Source: Rhodopseudomonas palustris (GTDB lineage Bacteria > Pseudomonadota > Alphaproteobacteria > Rhizobiales > Xanthobacteraceae). From it: a stretch of DNA of 64,000 nucleotides. Below are positions 8,955-18,064 of the stretch, in pieces. A program made the position numbers and the translations under genes. The notes beneath the pieces are model-generated. The model did no database searches. It saw nothing but the letters and a program-made list of their open reading frames with translations, and was not told where the DNA came from. The stretch lies in the NCBI RefSeq assembly GCF_003031265.1, contig NZ_CP019966.1, forward strand, positions 2,666,001 through 2,730,000, written 5' to 3'. Each line of letters opens with the position of its first letter. Position 1 is the first letter of the stretch.

Positions 8955-9893
8955 ATGATCGGCGTGCTGATCTATCCGGATTTCCAACTGCTCGATGCCG
9001 CAGGGCCGATCGCGGCGTTCGAGATCGCCGCACGCTACGCGAAGCTGGCGCCTGCCATCAGAGTGATGGCGGCAGAGGCCGGAGCGGTGCGTAGTTCGTC
9101 GGGCGCCGAGCTGCTGGCGCGCGGCCTGCGCCATGATCGGGCGATACGGACGCTGATCGTTGCGGGTGGTGAAGGGGTTCGCGCGGCGGCGCAGTGTCCG
9201 CGGCTGCAAGCGTTTCTGAAGGCCGCGGCAAAACGCGGCTGCCGCATCGCGAGTGTCTGCTCGGGCGCCTATGTGCTGGCCGAAGCCGGACTGCTCGATG
9301 GCCGGCGCGCCACCACGCATTGGGGGCGCAGTCGTGACTTCCGCACGCGCTATCCGCAGGTTCGGCTGGAGCCGGATCGGATCTTCGTGCGCGACGGCGA
9401 GGTGTGGACCTCGGCCGGCATCAGCGCCGGCATCGATCTGGCGCTGGCGATCATCGCCGAGGATTACTCCGATACGATCGCCCGCGACGTCGCGCGGCAG
9501 TTGGTGGTGGCGCAGCGACGCGCCGGCGGTCAGTCGCAGTTCTCGTCGCTGATCGAGCTGCAGGCGCCGTCCGGGCGGTTCGCCGGGCTGCTGTCGTGGA
9601 TGCGCGAACATCTGGACACGCCGCTCACCGTCGAGCAATTGGCCGAGCAGGCGGGGATGAGCACGCGGCATTTCGCCCGGGCGTTCCGGGATGAAACCGG
9701 CACCACGCCGTCGAAGGCGGTGGAACGGCTGCGGCTCGAAGTGGCGCGCAGCCGGGTGCAGGCTTCAGGTGAGGCGATCGAGTTGGTCGCACAGGCCACC
9801 GGCTTCGGCGATCCGGAGCGGATGCGCCGCGCCTTCATCCGCGCCTTCGGTCACCCGCCGCAGGCGCTGCGCCGCGCTGCGAGGGCGGCGTGA
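8955..9893 (+). CDS. GlxA-family transcriptional regulator (DJ-1/PfpI + AraC HTH)
   Basis: The protein has 312 residues. Residues 1-185 form a DJ-1/PfpI domain (GVLIYPDFQLLDAAGP, IASVCSGAYVLAEAGLL, ATTHWG). The last 100 residues are an AraC-type double helix-turn-helix (LTVEQLAEQAGMSTRHFARAF and AIELVAQATGFGDPERMRRAF). Such proteins sense small molecules through the inactive-enzyme domain and activate nearby genes. It is divergent from the DJ-1/PfpI enzyme gene; the 123-bp gap most likely holds both promoters. The downstream glycosidase gene faces it 21 bp away. Confidence 0.9.
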   Translation: MIGVLIYPDFQLLDAAGPIAAFEIAARYAKLAPAIRVMAAEAGAVRSSSGAELLARGLRHDRAIRTLIVAGGEGVRAAAQCPRLQAFLKAAAKRGCRIASVCSGAYVLAEAGLLDGRRATTHWGRSRDFRTRYPQVRLEPDRIFVRDGEVWTSAGISAGIDLALAIIAEDYSDTIARDVARQLVVAQRRAGGQSQFSSLIELQAPSGRFAGLLSWMREHLDTPLTVEQLAEQAGMSTRHFARAFRDETGTTPSKAVERLRLEVARSRVQASGEAIELVAQATGFGDPERMRRAFIRAFGHPPQALRRAARAA

Positions 9894-9914
9894 CGATCGC
9901 TGTGGCTCTGGTAG

Positions 9915-11249
9915 TCAGGCCAACACCGGCGCGGTCTCCGCGTGAATCCGTTCGGCTGCGGCGTTGAGAGTCGTCATCGCCTGGGTCAGCTCGGGATAGA
10001 CCTCGTCTTCGATCGTCACGACGCCGTAGTTGGAGTCCTCGCCATCCCAGCGGCCTTGCGCCGGCTGGTCGGCGTGGACGAACCAGTGGTAGCCGATCAG
10101 TGCCGGATGGCGCAGTGCCGCGGTGGTGTAGCGCGTGAAGCCTTCCGCGCGCTCCCGCTGAGTCGGCGTTCGCGGGCCGGCGCCGTGCGTATTGGGGAGT
10201 CCTGCATCGTCACCACGGAATGAGTATTCGCCGATCAGGCACGGCCGCCCGGTTTCGGCGTAGCCGTCGATTACTGCGTCCGGCAGCGGATCGTAGCAAT
10301 TGACGCTGATCACGTCGCAATATCTGCCGGCCGCATCGACGACGTCCTGCGGCGGCACGTAAGCGAACCTGGCGCCGAGCACGAGGTGATTGGGATCGGC
10401 CGCACGGATCGCAGCGGCGCTGACCGACAGATAGCGCTCGGCCAGCAGCCCGGCGAAGGCATCGCAATCTGCGAAGTAAGCGCGCGCGATCGGATCGTGC
10501 TCTTGCGCCCGATCGTTGGTGAAGAAGTTGCGGCGGAACGGCGGCGCCTGCAGCGGCGCGGTGGCGAGATCGTCCCACGATGAGAGAGCGCATTGCCACG
10601 CCGCATTGAACTGATCGATGCCGTCGTAGCGGTTTTTCAGCAGCGCCAACGCGGCGCGGCGCGAGAATGGTGCCCCCATCGCGCGAAGGATGGTTGGCAG
10701 CAGTTCGTTTTCGCCGCGCCAATCCGGTCCCCACGGCAACTCGTTATCGGTGAACCAGCCGAGCACGTGCGGATCGTCGCTCTGCGGCGTGCAGACCTTG
10801 CGTGCGTGCGCGCGTGCGAACTGCTCGAATTCCGGATCGAAGATGTCGCACACCGGCCAGCCGCCGCGCTGTTCGCCGAAGGCGGTCGCGACATAGACGA
10901 CGCCGGCGGCGGAGGCGAGGTGCACCGCGCCGGCGCCTGCGATCTCCGGCTCCGACCAGGCGCCGAGCGTGTTGAAGCCCCAGGAGGCGAGGCGGTCGGC
11001 CGCGACGCGGCGCCACGCTTCGCGGCTGCCGTATTTGCGCGTGCAGGCTTCGCGATACGGCCGTCGATCGGTGCCCTGAACGTTGTCATGGTCGAACTGC
11101 ACGGAGACCACGCCCTTGGACAAAAACCGTCCGCCGTCCGGATCGATGAACCACCACACGCCGTCGATCTGTTCGGTTCGGAAGAAACCACTGGCCTCGA
11201 CCTTGCGATCGGCAAGGCCGCCCCAGCGCGTGCGTGCAAGTTCAGTCAT
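9915..11249 (-). CDS. Glycoside hydrolase, GH50 beta-agarase-like
   Basis: The protein has 444 residues. VWWFIDPDGGRFLSKGVVSV at the N-terminus, GFNTLGAWSEPEI near residue 92, HVLGWFTDNELPWG around residue 165 and RPCLIGEYSF near 335-344 resemble GH50 beta-agarases and related clan GH-A (TIM-barrel) enzymes. Glu170 (in DNE) and Glu341 (in GEY) fit the acid/base and nucleophile positions. No signal peptide is visible, so the enzyme appears cytoplasmic and may act on imported oligosaccharides rather than polymeric agar. The true substrate is unknown. It is followed on the same strand by nothing related; the esterase gene 107 bp upstream on the same strand could be co-transcribed. Confidence 0.7.
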   Translation of the reverse strand: MTELARTRWGGLADRKVEASGFFRTEQIDGVWWFIDPDGGRFLSKGVVSVQFDHDNVQGTDRRPYREACTRKYGSREAWRRVAADRLASWGFNTLGAWSEPEIAGAGAVHLASAAGVVYVATAFGEQRGGWPVCDIFDPEFEQFARAHARKVCTPQSDDPHVLGWFTDNELPWGPDWRGENELLPTILRAMGAPFSRRAALALLKNRYDGIDQFNAAWQCALSSWDDLATAPLQAPPFRRNFFTNDRAQEHDPIARAYFADCDAFAGLLAERYLSVSAAAIRAADPNHLVLGARFAYVPPQDVVDAAGRYCDVISVNCYDPLPDAVIDGYAETGRPCLIGEYSFRGDDAGLPNTHGAGPRTPTQRERAEGFTRYTTAALRHPALIGYHWFVHADQPAQGRWDGEDSNYGVVTIEDEVYPELTQAMTTLNAAAERIHAETAPVLA

Positions 11250-11356
11250 TCCGTCCTGACGACCGGCGCCCGCGCGCCGCTGCTCCCCGTTGACCGCGCA
11301 AATCCTCGGACGGCTGGAGCGCGGTCACGTTGACGCCGGTCAATGCCGGCCTGCGG

Positions 11357-12301
11357 CTAAAGCGCCTTCAGCCAGTCGCCGATCTCGCGCACCGCGACGT
11401 TGGCCTGCGGCAGCAGCTTGCCCATGGTGAAGAAGCCGTGGAATTGGCCCGGATAGGTCCGATGCACCACCGGGACGCCGGCGTCGAGGAGGCGGCGGGC
11501 GTATTCGTCGCCTTCGTCGCGCAGCGGATCGGCGCCGGCGGTGATGACGAAGGCCGGCGGCAGGCCCGCAAGGGTCTCGGCGCGCGCCGGCGAGGCGCGC
11601 CAGTCCTCGGCATCCTGCGCGCCGCCGAGATAGTGATCGCGAAACCAGCGGATCACCGAATGCGTCAACAGCACGCTGGTCTCCGGCTCGCTGTGCGACG
11701 GATGCCGCATCGAGAAATCGGTGGCGGGATAGATCAGCACCTGACCGGCGAGCAAGGGGCCGCCGTGATCGCGGGCATGCAGCGCGACCACCGCGGAGAG
11801 GTTGCCGCCGGCGCTGTCGCCACCGACGCTGAGCTGTTCGGGATCGATGCCGAGCTTTTTGGCGTTGTCAGCGATCCAGCGCGTCGCAGCGATCGCGTCG
11901 TCGACGGCCGCGGGGAATTTGTGCTCGGGCGCGAGCCGGTAGTCGACCGAGATCACCAGCAGTTCGCCATCCTGGGCGATGCCGCGGCAGACAACGTCGT
12001 GGGTCTCGAGATCGCCGATCACCCAGCCGCCGCCATGAAAGAACACCAGCGCCGGCGCCAGACCCTCGTCCTGGCGGAGTTTGTTTGGGGTGTAGAGCCG
12101 GGCCGGGATATCGCCGGCCGGGCCGGGGATCGCGATCGAACGGACCGACGCCATTTCGGCCGGATCGGGATTGCTGACCAGCCGCGCGGCCGAGTAGTAG
12201 GCGCGGGCTTCGCCCGCGGTCAGTGTCTCGTAAGCCGGGCGTCCGGCGTCCTGGAAGGCCTTGTAAACGGCAGCGGCGTCGGGATCGAGCTTGGCGGGCA
12301 T
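11357..12301 (-). CDS. Alpha/beta hydrolase, hormone-sensitive-lipase type esterase
   Basis: The protein has 314 residues. It has the HSL-family oxyanion motif FFHGGGWVIG (residues 87-96), the nucleophile elbow VGGDSAGGN with Ser163, the acid in AGADPLRDEG (Asp258) and the base in GQFHGF (His288). The triad is complete, so it should hydrolyse short-chain acyl or acetyl esters in the cytoplasm. The ATG at 12301 has GAGGAAG upstream. It lies just upstream of the GH50-like glycosidase on the same strand; a joint role in deacylating and cutting an acylated oligosaccharide is possible but only inferred. Confidence 0.88.
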   Translation of the reverse strand: MPAKLDPDAAAVYKAFQDAGRPAYETLTAGEARAYYSAARLVSNPDPAEMASVRSIAIPGPAGDIPARLYTPNKLRQDEGLAPALVFFHGGGWVIGDLETHDVVCRGIAQDGELLVISVDYRLAPEHKFPAAVDDAIAATRWIADNAKKLGIDPEQLSVGGDSAGGNLSAVVALHARDHGGPLLAGQVLIYPATDFSMRHPSHSEPETSVLLTHSVIRWFRDHYLGGAQDAEDWRASPARAETLAGLPPAFVITAGADPLRDEGDEYARRLLDAGVPVVHRTYPGQFHGFFTMGKLLPQANVAVREIGDWLKAL

Positions 12302-12533
12302 GGGGCTTCCTCGTGCTTCCCGGTTCGAGCCGGGGCTTGCTTATTCGCCGGCGGGTAGGCCCGCCGGGATTTGAAACCAATATCTCAGGAGTTCCTCGCA
12401 ATAGCCAGCCGCGTCGACCGGAGCGGCCACGCCCTTTCCCCGCCGTATTCCCCGTGTTAACCGGGAGGCCAATGCGAGCGGCCCGAAGCTGTAGAATGTC
12501 GCAAGCCTGATTCGTCGATTGAAGCCGCGCGGA

Positions 12534-13523
12534 ATGTCCCGAAGCCTGAGCCTAGTCGGTCTTGCGGCGTTGATCGTCGCCCCGTTGATCGCGTTTGCGC
12601 CTCCCGCGCAGGCGCAGATCGGCAACATCTTCTCGGATCCGCCGCCGCGGCCGCCGGGAACGGTGCCGCGTGGCGCGCCGCCGCCTGCCGACGACGAAGA
12701 GGAAGAGGTGCCGGATCTGCCGCCGCAGGGGCGGGTGCTGCCGGCGCCGGGTCGCGCGATGCAGGGTTCGGCGATGCCGGGACCGGTGCAGTCGCAGCCG
12801 TTGCCGCCGCCGCCGGGCTCCACCGTGATTCCGCAGAACCCGCCGCCGGCCGCTCAGCAGCCGGCGGAGCCGAACGCCGGCGTCGCCAATGCGCCGGCCA
12901 CGACCAATCCGCTGCCCGGTCTGCCGCCGGGCCAGCGCCAGCCACGCGGCACGCCGCAGGCCAATCCGCCGCCGGCTCCCGCGACGCTGCAGCCGGGCGA
13001 CGAGATCGTCACCGAGCCGCCGGCGCAGAAGATCGTGAACAAGAAGGCGAGCTTCGCCGGCCTCGACAAGATCACCGGCCGCACCATCAATTTCGACGCC
13101 GACATCGGCGAGACGGTGCAGTTCGGTGCGCTGCGGGTGAAGACCGACGCCTGCTACACACGGCCGTCGACTGAAGCAACCAACACCGATGCCTTCGTCG
13201 AGGTCGACGAGATCACGCTGCAGGGCGAAGTGAAGCGGATCTTCTCGGGTTGGATGTTCGCGGCCAGCCCCGGCCTGCACGCGGTCGAGCACCCGATCTA
13301 CGATATCTGGCTGACCGACTGTAAGGACCCGGAGACCTCGAACGTCGCCAGCGCCCAGCCGGACGCGCCGAAGCCGGCCGCGCCGCCGCCGCAACAGCGC
13401 CGCCGCCAGCAACAGCAGTCGCAGCAGACGCTGCCGCCGCCGCCCTCGCTGCAGCAGCCAGCGCCGCAGCCCCAGCGCCCGCAACGCCCGCTGCCGCCGC
13501 CGTTCCCGGGCTTCCAGCAGTAA
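12534..13523 (+). CDS. DUF2155 domain protein, Pro-rich, secreted
   Basis: The protein has about 329 residues with a signal peptide (LSLVGLAALIVAPLIAFAPPAQAQ). A Pro/Gln-rich linker covers residues about 30-170, and the DUF2155 domain follows: TGRTINFDADIGETVQFGALR, KTDACYTRPSTEATNTDAFVE and KRIFSGWMFAASPGLHAVEHPIYDIWLTDC. The two cysteines of the domain (DACY and LTDC) probably form a disulfide. It ends in another Gln/Pro-rich tail. The function is unknown; a periplasmic location is predicted. The ATG at 12534 starts the signal peptide. The gene is convergent with aat, with only 6 bp between stop codons. In many alphaproteobacteria this family neighbours aat and the NDUFA12 gene. Confidence 0.85.
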   Translation: MSRSLSLVGLAALIVAPLIAFAPPAQAQIGNIFSDPPPRPPGTVPRGAPPPADDEEEEVPDLPPQGRVLPAPGRAMQGSAMPGPVQSQPLPPPPGSTVIPQNPPPAAQQPAEPNAGVANAPATTNPLPGLPPGQRQPRGTPQANPPPAPATLQPGDEIVTEPPAQKIVNKKASFAGLDKITGRTINFDADIGETVQFGALRVKTDACYTRPSTEATNTDAFVEVDEITLQGEVKRIFSGWMFAASPGLHAVEHPIYDIWLTDCKDPETSNVASAQPDAPKPAAPPPQQRRRQQQQSQQTLPPPPSLQQPAPQPQRPQRPLPPPFPGFQQ

Positions 13524-13529
13524 CGACGG

Positions 13530-14210
13530 TCAGCTTCGCGACGCGATGATCGCCAGCGCTTTGGCGCCGCTGACCGGGCGATCGAGCGGCAACGCTGCGA
13601 ACGAAGCTTCGCCTTCGAGCGCGTCGTCGAGCAGCGAGCGATAGCGCAGCCGCGGCACTTCGATGGCGCCGAAGCTTTTCAGGTGATCCGTGACGAACTG
13701 GGTGTCGAGCAGGGTGTAGCCGCCGGCGAGCAGACGCGCGACGAGGTGAACCAGCGCCACCTTCGAAGCATCGCGGGCGCGGTGAAACATGCTCTCGCCG
13801 AAGAACGCCCGGCCGAGGCTGACGCCGTAGAGGCCGCCGGCGAGATCGCCGTCCTGCCAGACCTCCACGCTGTGGCAATGGCCGATGTCGTGCAGGCCGA
13901 TATACAGCTCACGAATCCTGCGGTTGATCCAGGTGTCGTCGCGCCCCGGCTGCGGCGCGGCGCAGCCGTCGATCACCGCCTTGAAGTCGCGATTGACGGT
14001 GACGGTGAACGCGTCGGACCGCACGGTGCGGGCGAGGCGCGAGGACACCCGGAAGCCGCCGAGCGGAATGATGCCGCGCATGTCGGGCTCGACCCAGAAT
14101 AGCGAGGGGTCGTCGACGCTCTCGGCCATCGGGAAGATGCCGCACGCATAGGCGCGCAGCAGCACGTCGGGCGTGATCTCGGAAGCGGCGGAGGAGTCGC
14201 GTGAGGCCAT
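13530..14210 (-). CDS. aat: Leucyl/phenylalanyl-tRNA--protein transferase
   Basis: The protein has 226 residues and covers the whole family: [77 protein letters not shown], and [22 protein letters not shown]. The enzyme adds Leu or Phe from tRNA to proteins with N-terminal Arg or Lys, marking them for ClpS/ClpAP degradation (N-end rule). The frame is open to 14435, but the family begins at the ATG at 14210. Convergent with the DUF2155 gene. Confidence 0.95.
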   Translation of the reverse strand: MASRDSSAASEITPDVLLRAYACGIFPMAESVDDPSLFWVEPDMRGIIPLGGFRVSSRLARTVRSDAFTVTVNRDFKAVIDGCAAPQPGRDDTWINRRIRELYIGLHDIGHCHSVEVWQDGDLAGGLYGVSLGRAFFGESMFHRARDASKVALVHLVARLLAGGYTLLDTQFVTDHLKSFGAIEVPRLRYRSLLDDALEGEASFAALPLDRPVSGAKALAIIASRS

Positions 14211-14272
14211 GCGCAAAGCATAGCACGACGCTGCAGGCGCGCGACCCCGTGGGAACAGCGGGCGATCAGCGG

Positions 14273-15490
14273 CTAGTGCGGTAGGTCGGGATGCCAGCCG
14301 ACCAGCAGCAGCATCGCGAAGAACGCGATGAAATACGCTACGCCGACGTGCCAGCCGTGGCGCAGCCACATCACCACCGACTTTCCTTCCGGGAACATAT
14401 TGGTGATCGCGACGCCGGCCGAGGAGCCGAACCACATCATCGAGCCGCCGAAGCCGACCGCATAGGCCAGAAAGCCCCAGTCATAGCCGCCCTGTTTCAG
14501 TGCCAGTGCGGTGAGCGGGATGTTGTCGAAGCCGGCCGAGACGAAGCCGAGGCCGAGCGCGGTCTGCCAGCTCGCGGTGGGCAATTGTTCGACCGGCATC
14601 AGCGAAGCCGCGGTCACCAGCGCGAGCAGGAAGATCGTGCCCTTGAAGGTCGCGGGCATCAGCTCCCAATCCGGCCGGCGCAGCGGCGCGGTGATCAGGA
14701 TCACCGCCCAGACCGTCAGGCCGAGCACCGGCGCGTGGTCGAGCAGGGCGGGGAACTTCATGTTGGCGGTGACGTTGGCCGCCAGCGCAGCGATCAGGAT
14801 CGCCGCAACGATGCCGACCCGCACCCATTCGATCTGCAGGCCTTTCGGCGCGTTCTTCACGATCGGCGAGAATTTCTGCTGCTGGATTGAGGCCGGCACG
14901 GCGAACAGCGCCAGCGCGATGATTGCTGCCACATAGGCTTCCAGCACGCTGAGCGGCGAGACGCCGGCGATCCACATCATCGTCGTGGTGGTGTCGCCGA
15001 CCACGCTGCCGGAGCCGCCGGCGTTCGAGGCGGCGACGATCGCAGCGAGATAGCCGATGTGGACGCGGCCGCGAAACACGTGCCGCGCCACCATGCCGCC
15101 GATCAGCGCTGCGGCGATGTTGTCGAGGAAGCTCGACAGCACGAACACCAGGCCGAGCAGCGCCACCGGGCCTTTCCAATCGTCGGGTAGCAGCGCCGGC
15201 ATCTCGTCGGGAATGCCGCTCTTCTCGAAATGCGCCGACAGCAGCGCAAAGCCCATCAGCAGCAGAAACAGGTTCGCCAGCGTGACCCATTCGTGCTGCA
15301 TGTGCAGCGCCAGGCCGGACAGGCCGACGCCGGTCTTGAAGCCGGCAAACGCCAGCTTGTAGCCGACCACGGTGACCAGGCCGGCCAGCGCGATTAGCAA
15401 GGTATGGCGGTGAAAGATCGCGACCCCGACAAGGGTGGCGGCGAACAGGATGAAATCGAGCGGGATGCCGAAGATCAGGATCGGTGTCAC
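14273..15490 (-). CDS. Sodium:proton antiporter / citrate-transporter-like (NhaD/ArsB type)
   Basis: An integral membrane protein of 405 residues with about 11 hydrophobic segments. The ion-transporter superfamily motifs include [14 protein letters not shown] in the middle and [19 protein letters not shown] near the C-terminus. It also has [24 protein letters not shown], typical of NhaD-like and CitM-like proteins. It probably exchanges Na+ for H+ across the inner membrane, though carboxylate transport cannot be excluded. The start is GTG at 15490. It lies about 60 bp upstream of aat on the same strand, so co-transcription is possible. Confidence 0.8.
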   Translation of the reverse strand: MTPILIFGIPLDFILFAATLVGVAIFHRHTLLIALAGLVTVVGYKLAFAGFKTGVGLSGLALHMQHEWVTLANLFLLLMGFALLSAHFEKSGIPDEMPALLPDDWKGPVALLGLVFVLSSFLDNIAAALIGGMVARHVFRGRVHIGYLAAIVAASNAGGSGSVVGDTTTTMMWIAGVSPLSVLEAYVAAIIALALFAVPASIQQQKFSPIVKNAPKGLQIEWVRVGIVAAILIAALAANVTANMKFPALLDHAPVLGLTVWAVILITAPLRRPDWELMPATFKGTIFLLALVTAASLMPVEQLPTASWQTALGLGFVSAGFDNIPLTALALKQGGYDWGFLAYAVGFGGSMMWFGSSAGVAITNMFPEGKSVVMWLRHGWHVGVAYFIAFFAMLLLVGWHPDLPH

Positions 15491-15733
15491 GGCTGCCTCG
15501 CGCCGGACTGGTCGGGCTGCGCCGCAGCGGCGCGCCAGCGAGATACGAACGGCAACCTATGGCCGCTGAGGGCGTGAGCGTTCAAAGGCGTATCTTCCCG
15601 AATTTGCTCGGCCGAACCGGTTGGGCCGGCGGCGCGGCGGAAGCTGCCCGAGGTGCGACAGAATGGCAAGGCGGCAATGGTCTTAGGGCACCGGCCGGGA
15701 AAGCAATTATGTTCGCCGGCAACGTTTGGCCGA

Positions 15734-16405
15734 TCAGGTTTTGACCGCGAGCCAGATCCAATGCCGTGAGCCGGTGCGTTTGCCGACCGCCCGGACCGGG
15801 ACTTCGTTGACGGCGAAATCGCTGCGCCGCAGCCGTTTGGTGAAGCTGTCGTCCGGCCCCGACGACCACACCGCCAGCACGCCGCCGCCGCGCAGCGCCG
15901 CGCGGGCATCGGACAGGCCGCGGCTGTCATAGAGCTGGTCGTTGGCGGGGCGCGACAGACCTTCGGGGCCGTTATCGACGTCGAGCAGGATGGCGTCGTA
16001 GCGCCCGGCACCGGCGCGGATCAGCTCGCCGACGTCGCGCTGCAGGATGCTGACGCGGGGATCGGTCAGGCTGTCGCCGTACAGCCCGGCCATCTCGCCG
16101 CGGGCCCAGTCGATCACTTCGGGGACCAGTTCGGCGACCTCGATGACGGCGTCGGCGCCGAACACCTTCAGCGCGGCACGCAGCGTGAAGCCCATGCCGA
16201 GTCCGCCGATCAGGACGCGCGGACGAGGCCGGCCGGCGAGCTTCTGACAGGCGAGGGTGGCGAGCGCTTCTTCGGAGCCGCCGAGCCGGCTGTTCATCAA
16301 CTCGTTGGCGTCGAGCCGGATCGAGAATTCCTCGCCGCGCCGCATCAGGCGCAATTCGCCGCCGCCGGGGACTTTCGCGGTGGCCAATTGAATCCAGGGA
16401 AGCAC
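15734..16405 (-). CDS. Spermidine synthase-like methyltransferase-fold protein
   Basis: The protein has 223 residues with a Rossmann core: RVLIGGLGMGFTLRAAL (nucleotide-binding loop), IEVAELVPEVIDWAR (acidic end of beta2), and YDAILLDVDNGPEGL. These correspond to the spermidine synthase/SAM-dependent fold. The protein is shorter than a true SpeE (about 285 residues) and lacks a clear N-terminal beta domain, so polyamine synthesis is uncertain. The start codon is GTG. It lies 127 bp downstream of the kinase/regulator trio on the same strand, which may be coincidental. Confidence 0.75.
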   Translation of the reverse strand: MLPWIQLATAKVPGGGELRLMRRGEEFSIRLDANELMNSRLGGSEEALATLACQKLAGRPRPRVLIGGLGMGFTLRAALKVFGADAVIEVAELVPEVIDWARGEMAGLYGDSLTDPRVSILQRDVGELIRAGAGRYDAILLDVDNGPEGLSRPANDQLYDSRGLSDARAALRGGGVLAVWSSGPDDSFTKRLRRSDFAVNEVPVRAVGKRTGSRHWIWLAVKT

Positions 16406-16532
16406 AGTCGTCGCCTTTGGTCGCTCAGAGGTCGCCGGCAGACAGGTGAGGTCCGGCGGTTCGTCCGGCCGGAGAACCCGCGGCCTGTGTAGTGCGCAGG
16501 CGGGCCGGTGTCACCCTGGCGGGCTTAGAAGG

Positions 16533-17624
16533 TCAGGGAGCGGCGGGCTCGGGGGCGGGCGTGGCCGGCGCGTTGACGCGGCGGAAGCGCAGCACCATCC
16601 GGGTGCCGGCGTGCTGCGGGTCGCGCTCGACGTCCGCTTCGAGCTTGGCGGCCATCGCGCTGACGATGCGCTGGCCCATGCCGGTCGATTGCGGGTTGGC
16701 TTTGACGTTGAGCCCAACGCCGTCGTCGGAGATCACCAGTTCGAGGTCGTCGCCGCTCGCCTTCAGCTCGACATGGATCGGGCCCTTGCCTTCGGGGTAG
16801 GCGTATTTGACGGCGTTCATCACCAGCTCGTTGACGATGATGCCGATCGCGACGGCGCGGTCCGGATCGGTCTCGACCGGCTGCGCCGCCAGCGTCAGCC
16901 GCGACATCCGGTTGCCTTCGGCCGAACGCCGCAAGTCTTCGAGCAGCGCCTCGAGATACTGATTGAGCATCACGCTCTTGAGGTCGTGCGAGGTGTAGAG
17001 CCGGCGGTGCACCTGCGCGACCGCGGCGACGCGGCCCATCGCATTGGTCAGCGCCGCCTTCACCTCTTCCTCTTTGCTGGACGAGGCCTGCAGATGCAGC
17101 AGCGAGGCGATGATCTGCAGCGAATTGCCGACGCGGTGGTTGACCTCGCGCAGCAGCATTTCGCGTTCGGCAGCGAGCGCAGCGTAGCGGTCGCGGGAGG
17201 CGCGCACTTCGGCTTCGGCATCGTCTCGCGCCTTGCGCACCATCGCCTGCTTCAGCGCCTGGTCGGCGGCGACCTGGAGCAGCGGCACGAACTCGCCCTG
17301 GGCGTCCTTGACCAGATAATCGTCGGCCCCGGCCTTCAGCGCGGTGACGGCGATCTTGGAATCCTGCGAGGCGGTGACGAACACCACCGGCGGCGGATCG
17401 GGGATCGCCTGGATCTGCTCCAGCGTCTCCAGCCCGTCGAGGCCGGGCATATACTGATCGAGCGCGATCACGTCGACGCCGCCCTGGCGCAACCGCTCCA
17501 GGCCGGCTTCGCCGCTCAGCACGTGTTCGACGCTGAATCCCTGCCGCTGCAGGCCGCGCGACACGAGGCGTCCGAGCGCCTCGTCGTCGTCGATATAGAG
17601 CAGGGTCGGCTTGGCGTCTGTCAT
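16533..17624 (-). CDS. Hybrid receiver + HisKA_2-type histidine kinase
   Basis: The protein has 363 residues and no membrane segment. Residues 5-125 form a receiver domain with acidic pocket Asp12-14, phosphoacceptor Asp56 in LDQYMPG, Thr84 and Lys106. A short coiled coil (125-155) leads to a HisKA_2 dimerisation domain with the phosphohistidine in REVNHRVGNSLQ (His163). The ATPase domain has the N box GIIVNELVMNAVKYAYP and G1 box ISDDGVGLN. It is a cytoplasmic kinase whose activity is probably gated by phosphorylation of its own receiver. Its ATG overlaps the stop of the upstream response regulator by 4 bp, so translation is coupled. Confidence 0.92.
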   Translation of the reverse strand: MTDAKPTLLYIDDDEALGRLVSRGLQRQGFSVEHVLSGEAGLERLRQGGVDVIALDQYMPGLDGLETLEQIQAIPDPPPVVFVTASQDSKIAVTALKAGADDYLVKDAQGEFVPLLQVAADQALKQAMVRKARDDAEAEVRASRDRYAALAAEREMLLREVNHRVGNSLQIIASLLHLQASSSKEEEVKAALTNAMGRVAAVAQVHRRLYTSHDLKSVMLNQYLEALLEDLRRSAEGNRMSRLTLAAQPVETDPDRAVAIGIIVNELVMNAVKYAYPEGKGPIHVELKASGDDLELVISDDGVGLNVKANPQSTGMGQRIVSAMAAKLEADVERDPQHAGTRMVLRFRRVNAPATPAPEPAAP

Positions 17625-18064
17625 GGAGCGTCGGGCTGAGGGACCTGGATGACCGAGAAGAACAGGCCGAGTTGGCGGATCGCGTTGGCGAAGCTCTCGT
17701 AGTTCACCGGCTTGGTGATATAGACGTTGCAGCCGAGCTCGTAGCAGCGCTTGATCTCGTGTGCATCGTCGGTCGTCGTCAGCACCACCACCGGGGTGGT
17801 CTTGAGATGATCGTTCTCCTTGATCCGCCGCAGGATGTCGATGCCGCTGGCATCGGGCAGATTGAGGTCGAGCAGCACCAACAGCGCGCGGTGCTTGTGT
17901 TCGATGCCGGTGCCGTCGCTGCCGAACAGATAATTCAGCGCGGCTGTCCCGGAGGTGAACGGGATGATCTCGTTGTTGACGCCGGAACGGCGGATGTTCC
18001 GCTCGATCAGACGGGCATGACCCTCGTCGTCCTCGATCATGATGATGGTGACTGGGTTACTCAT
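17621..18064 (-). CDS. Stand-alone response regulator (Rcp1-like)
   Basis: The protein has 147 residues and is a single receiver domain with acidic pocket Glu11-Asp13, phosphoacceptor Asp66 in VLLDLNLPDASG, PVVVLTTTDD and YITKPVNYESF. There is no output domain. This long-insert form (HKHRALLVLLDLNLP) matches the Rcp1 group that pairs with phytochrome-like and CHASE-type kinases and often relays phosphate. It is joined by 4-bp ATGA overlaps to the kinase gene upstream and the hybrid kinase gene downstream, so it probably carries phosphate between them. Confidence 0.93.
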   Translation of the reverse strand: MSNPVTIIMIEDDEGHARLIERNIRRSGVNNEIIPFTSGTAALNYLFGSDGTGIEHKHRALLVLLDLNLPDASGIDILRRIKENDHLKTTPVVVLTTTDDAHEIKRCYELGCNVYITKPVNYESFANAIRQLGLFFSVIQVPQPDAP

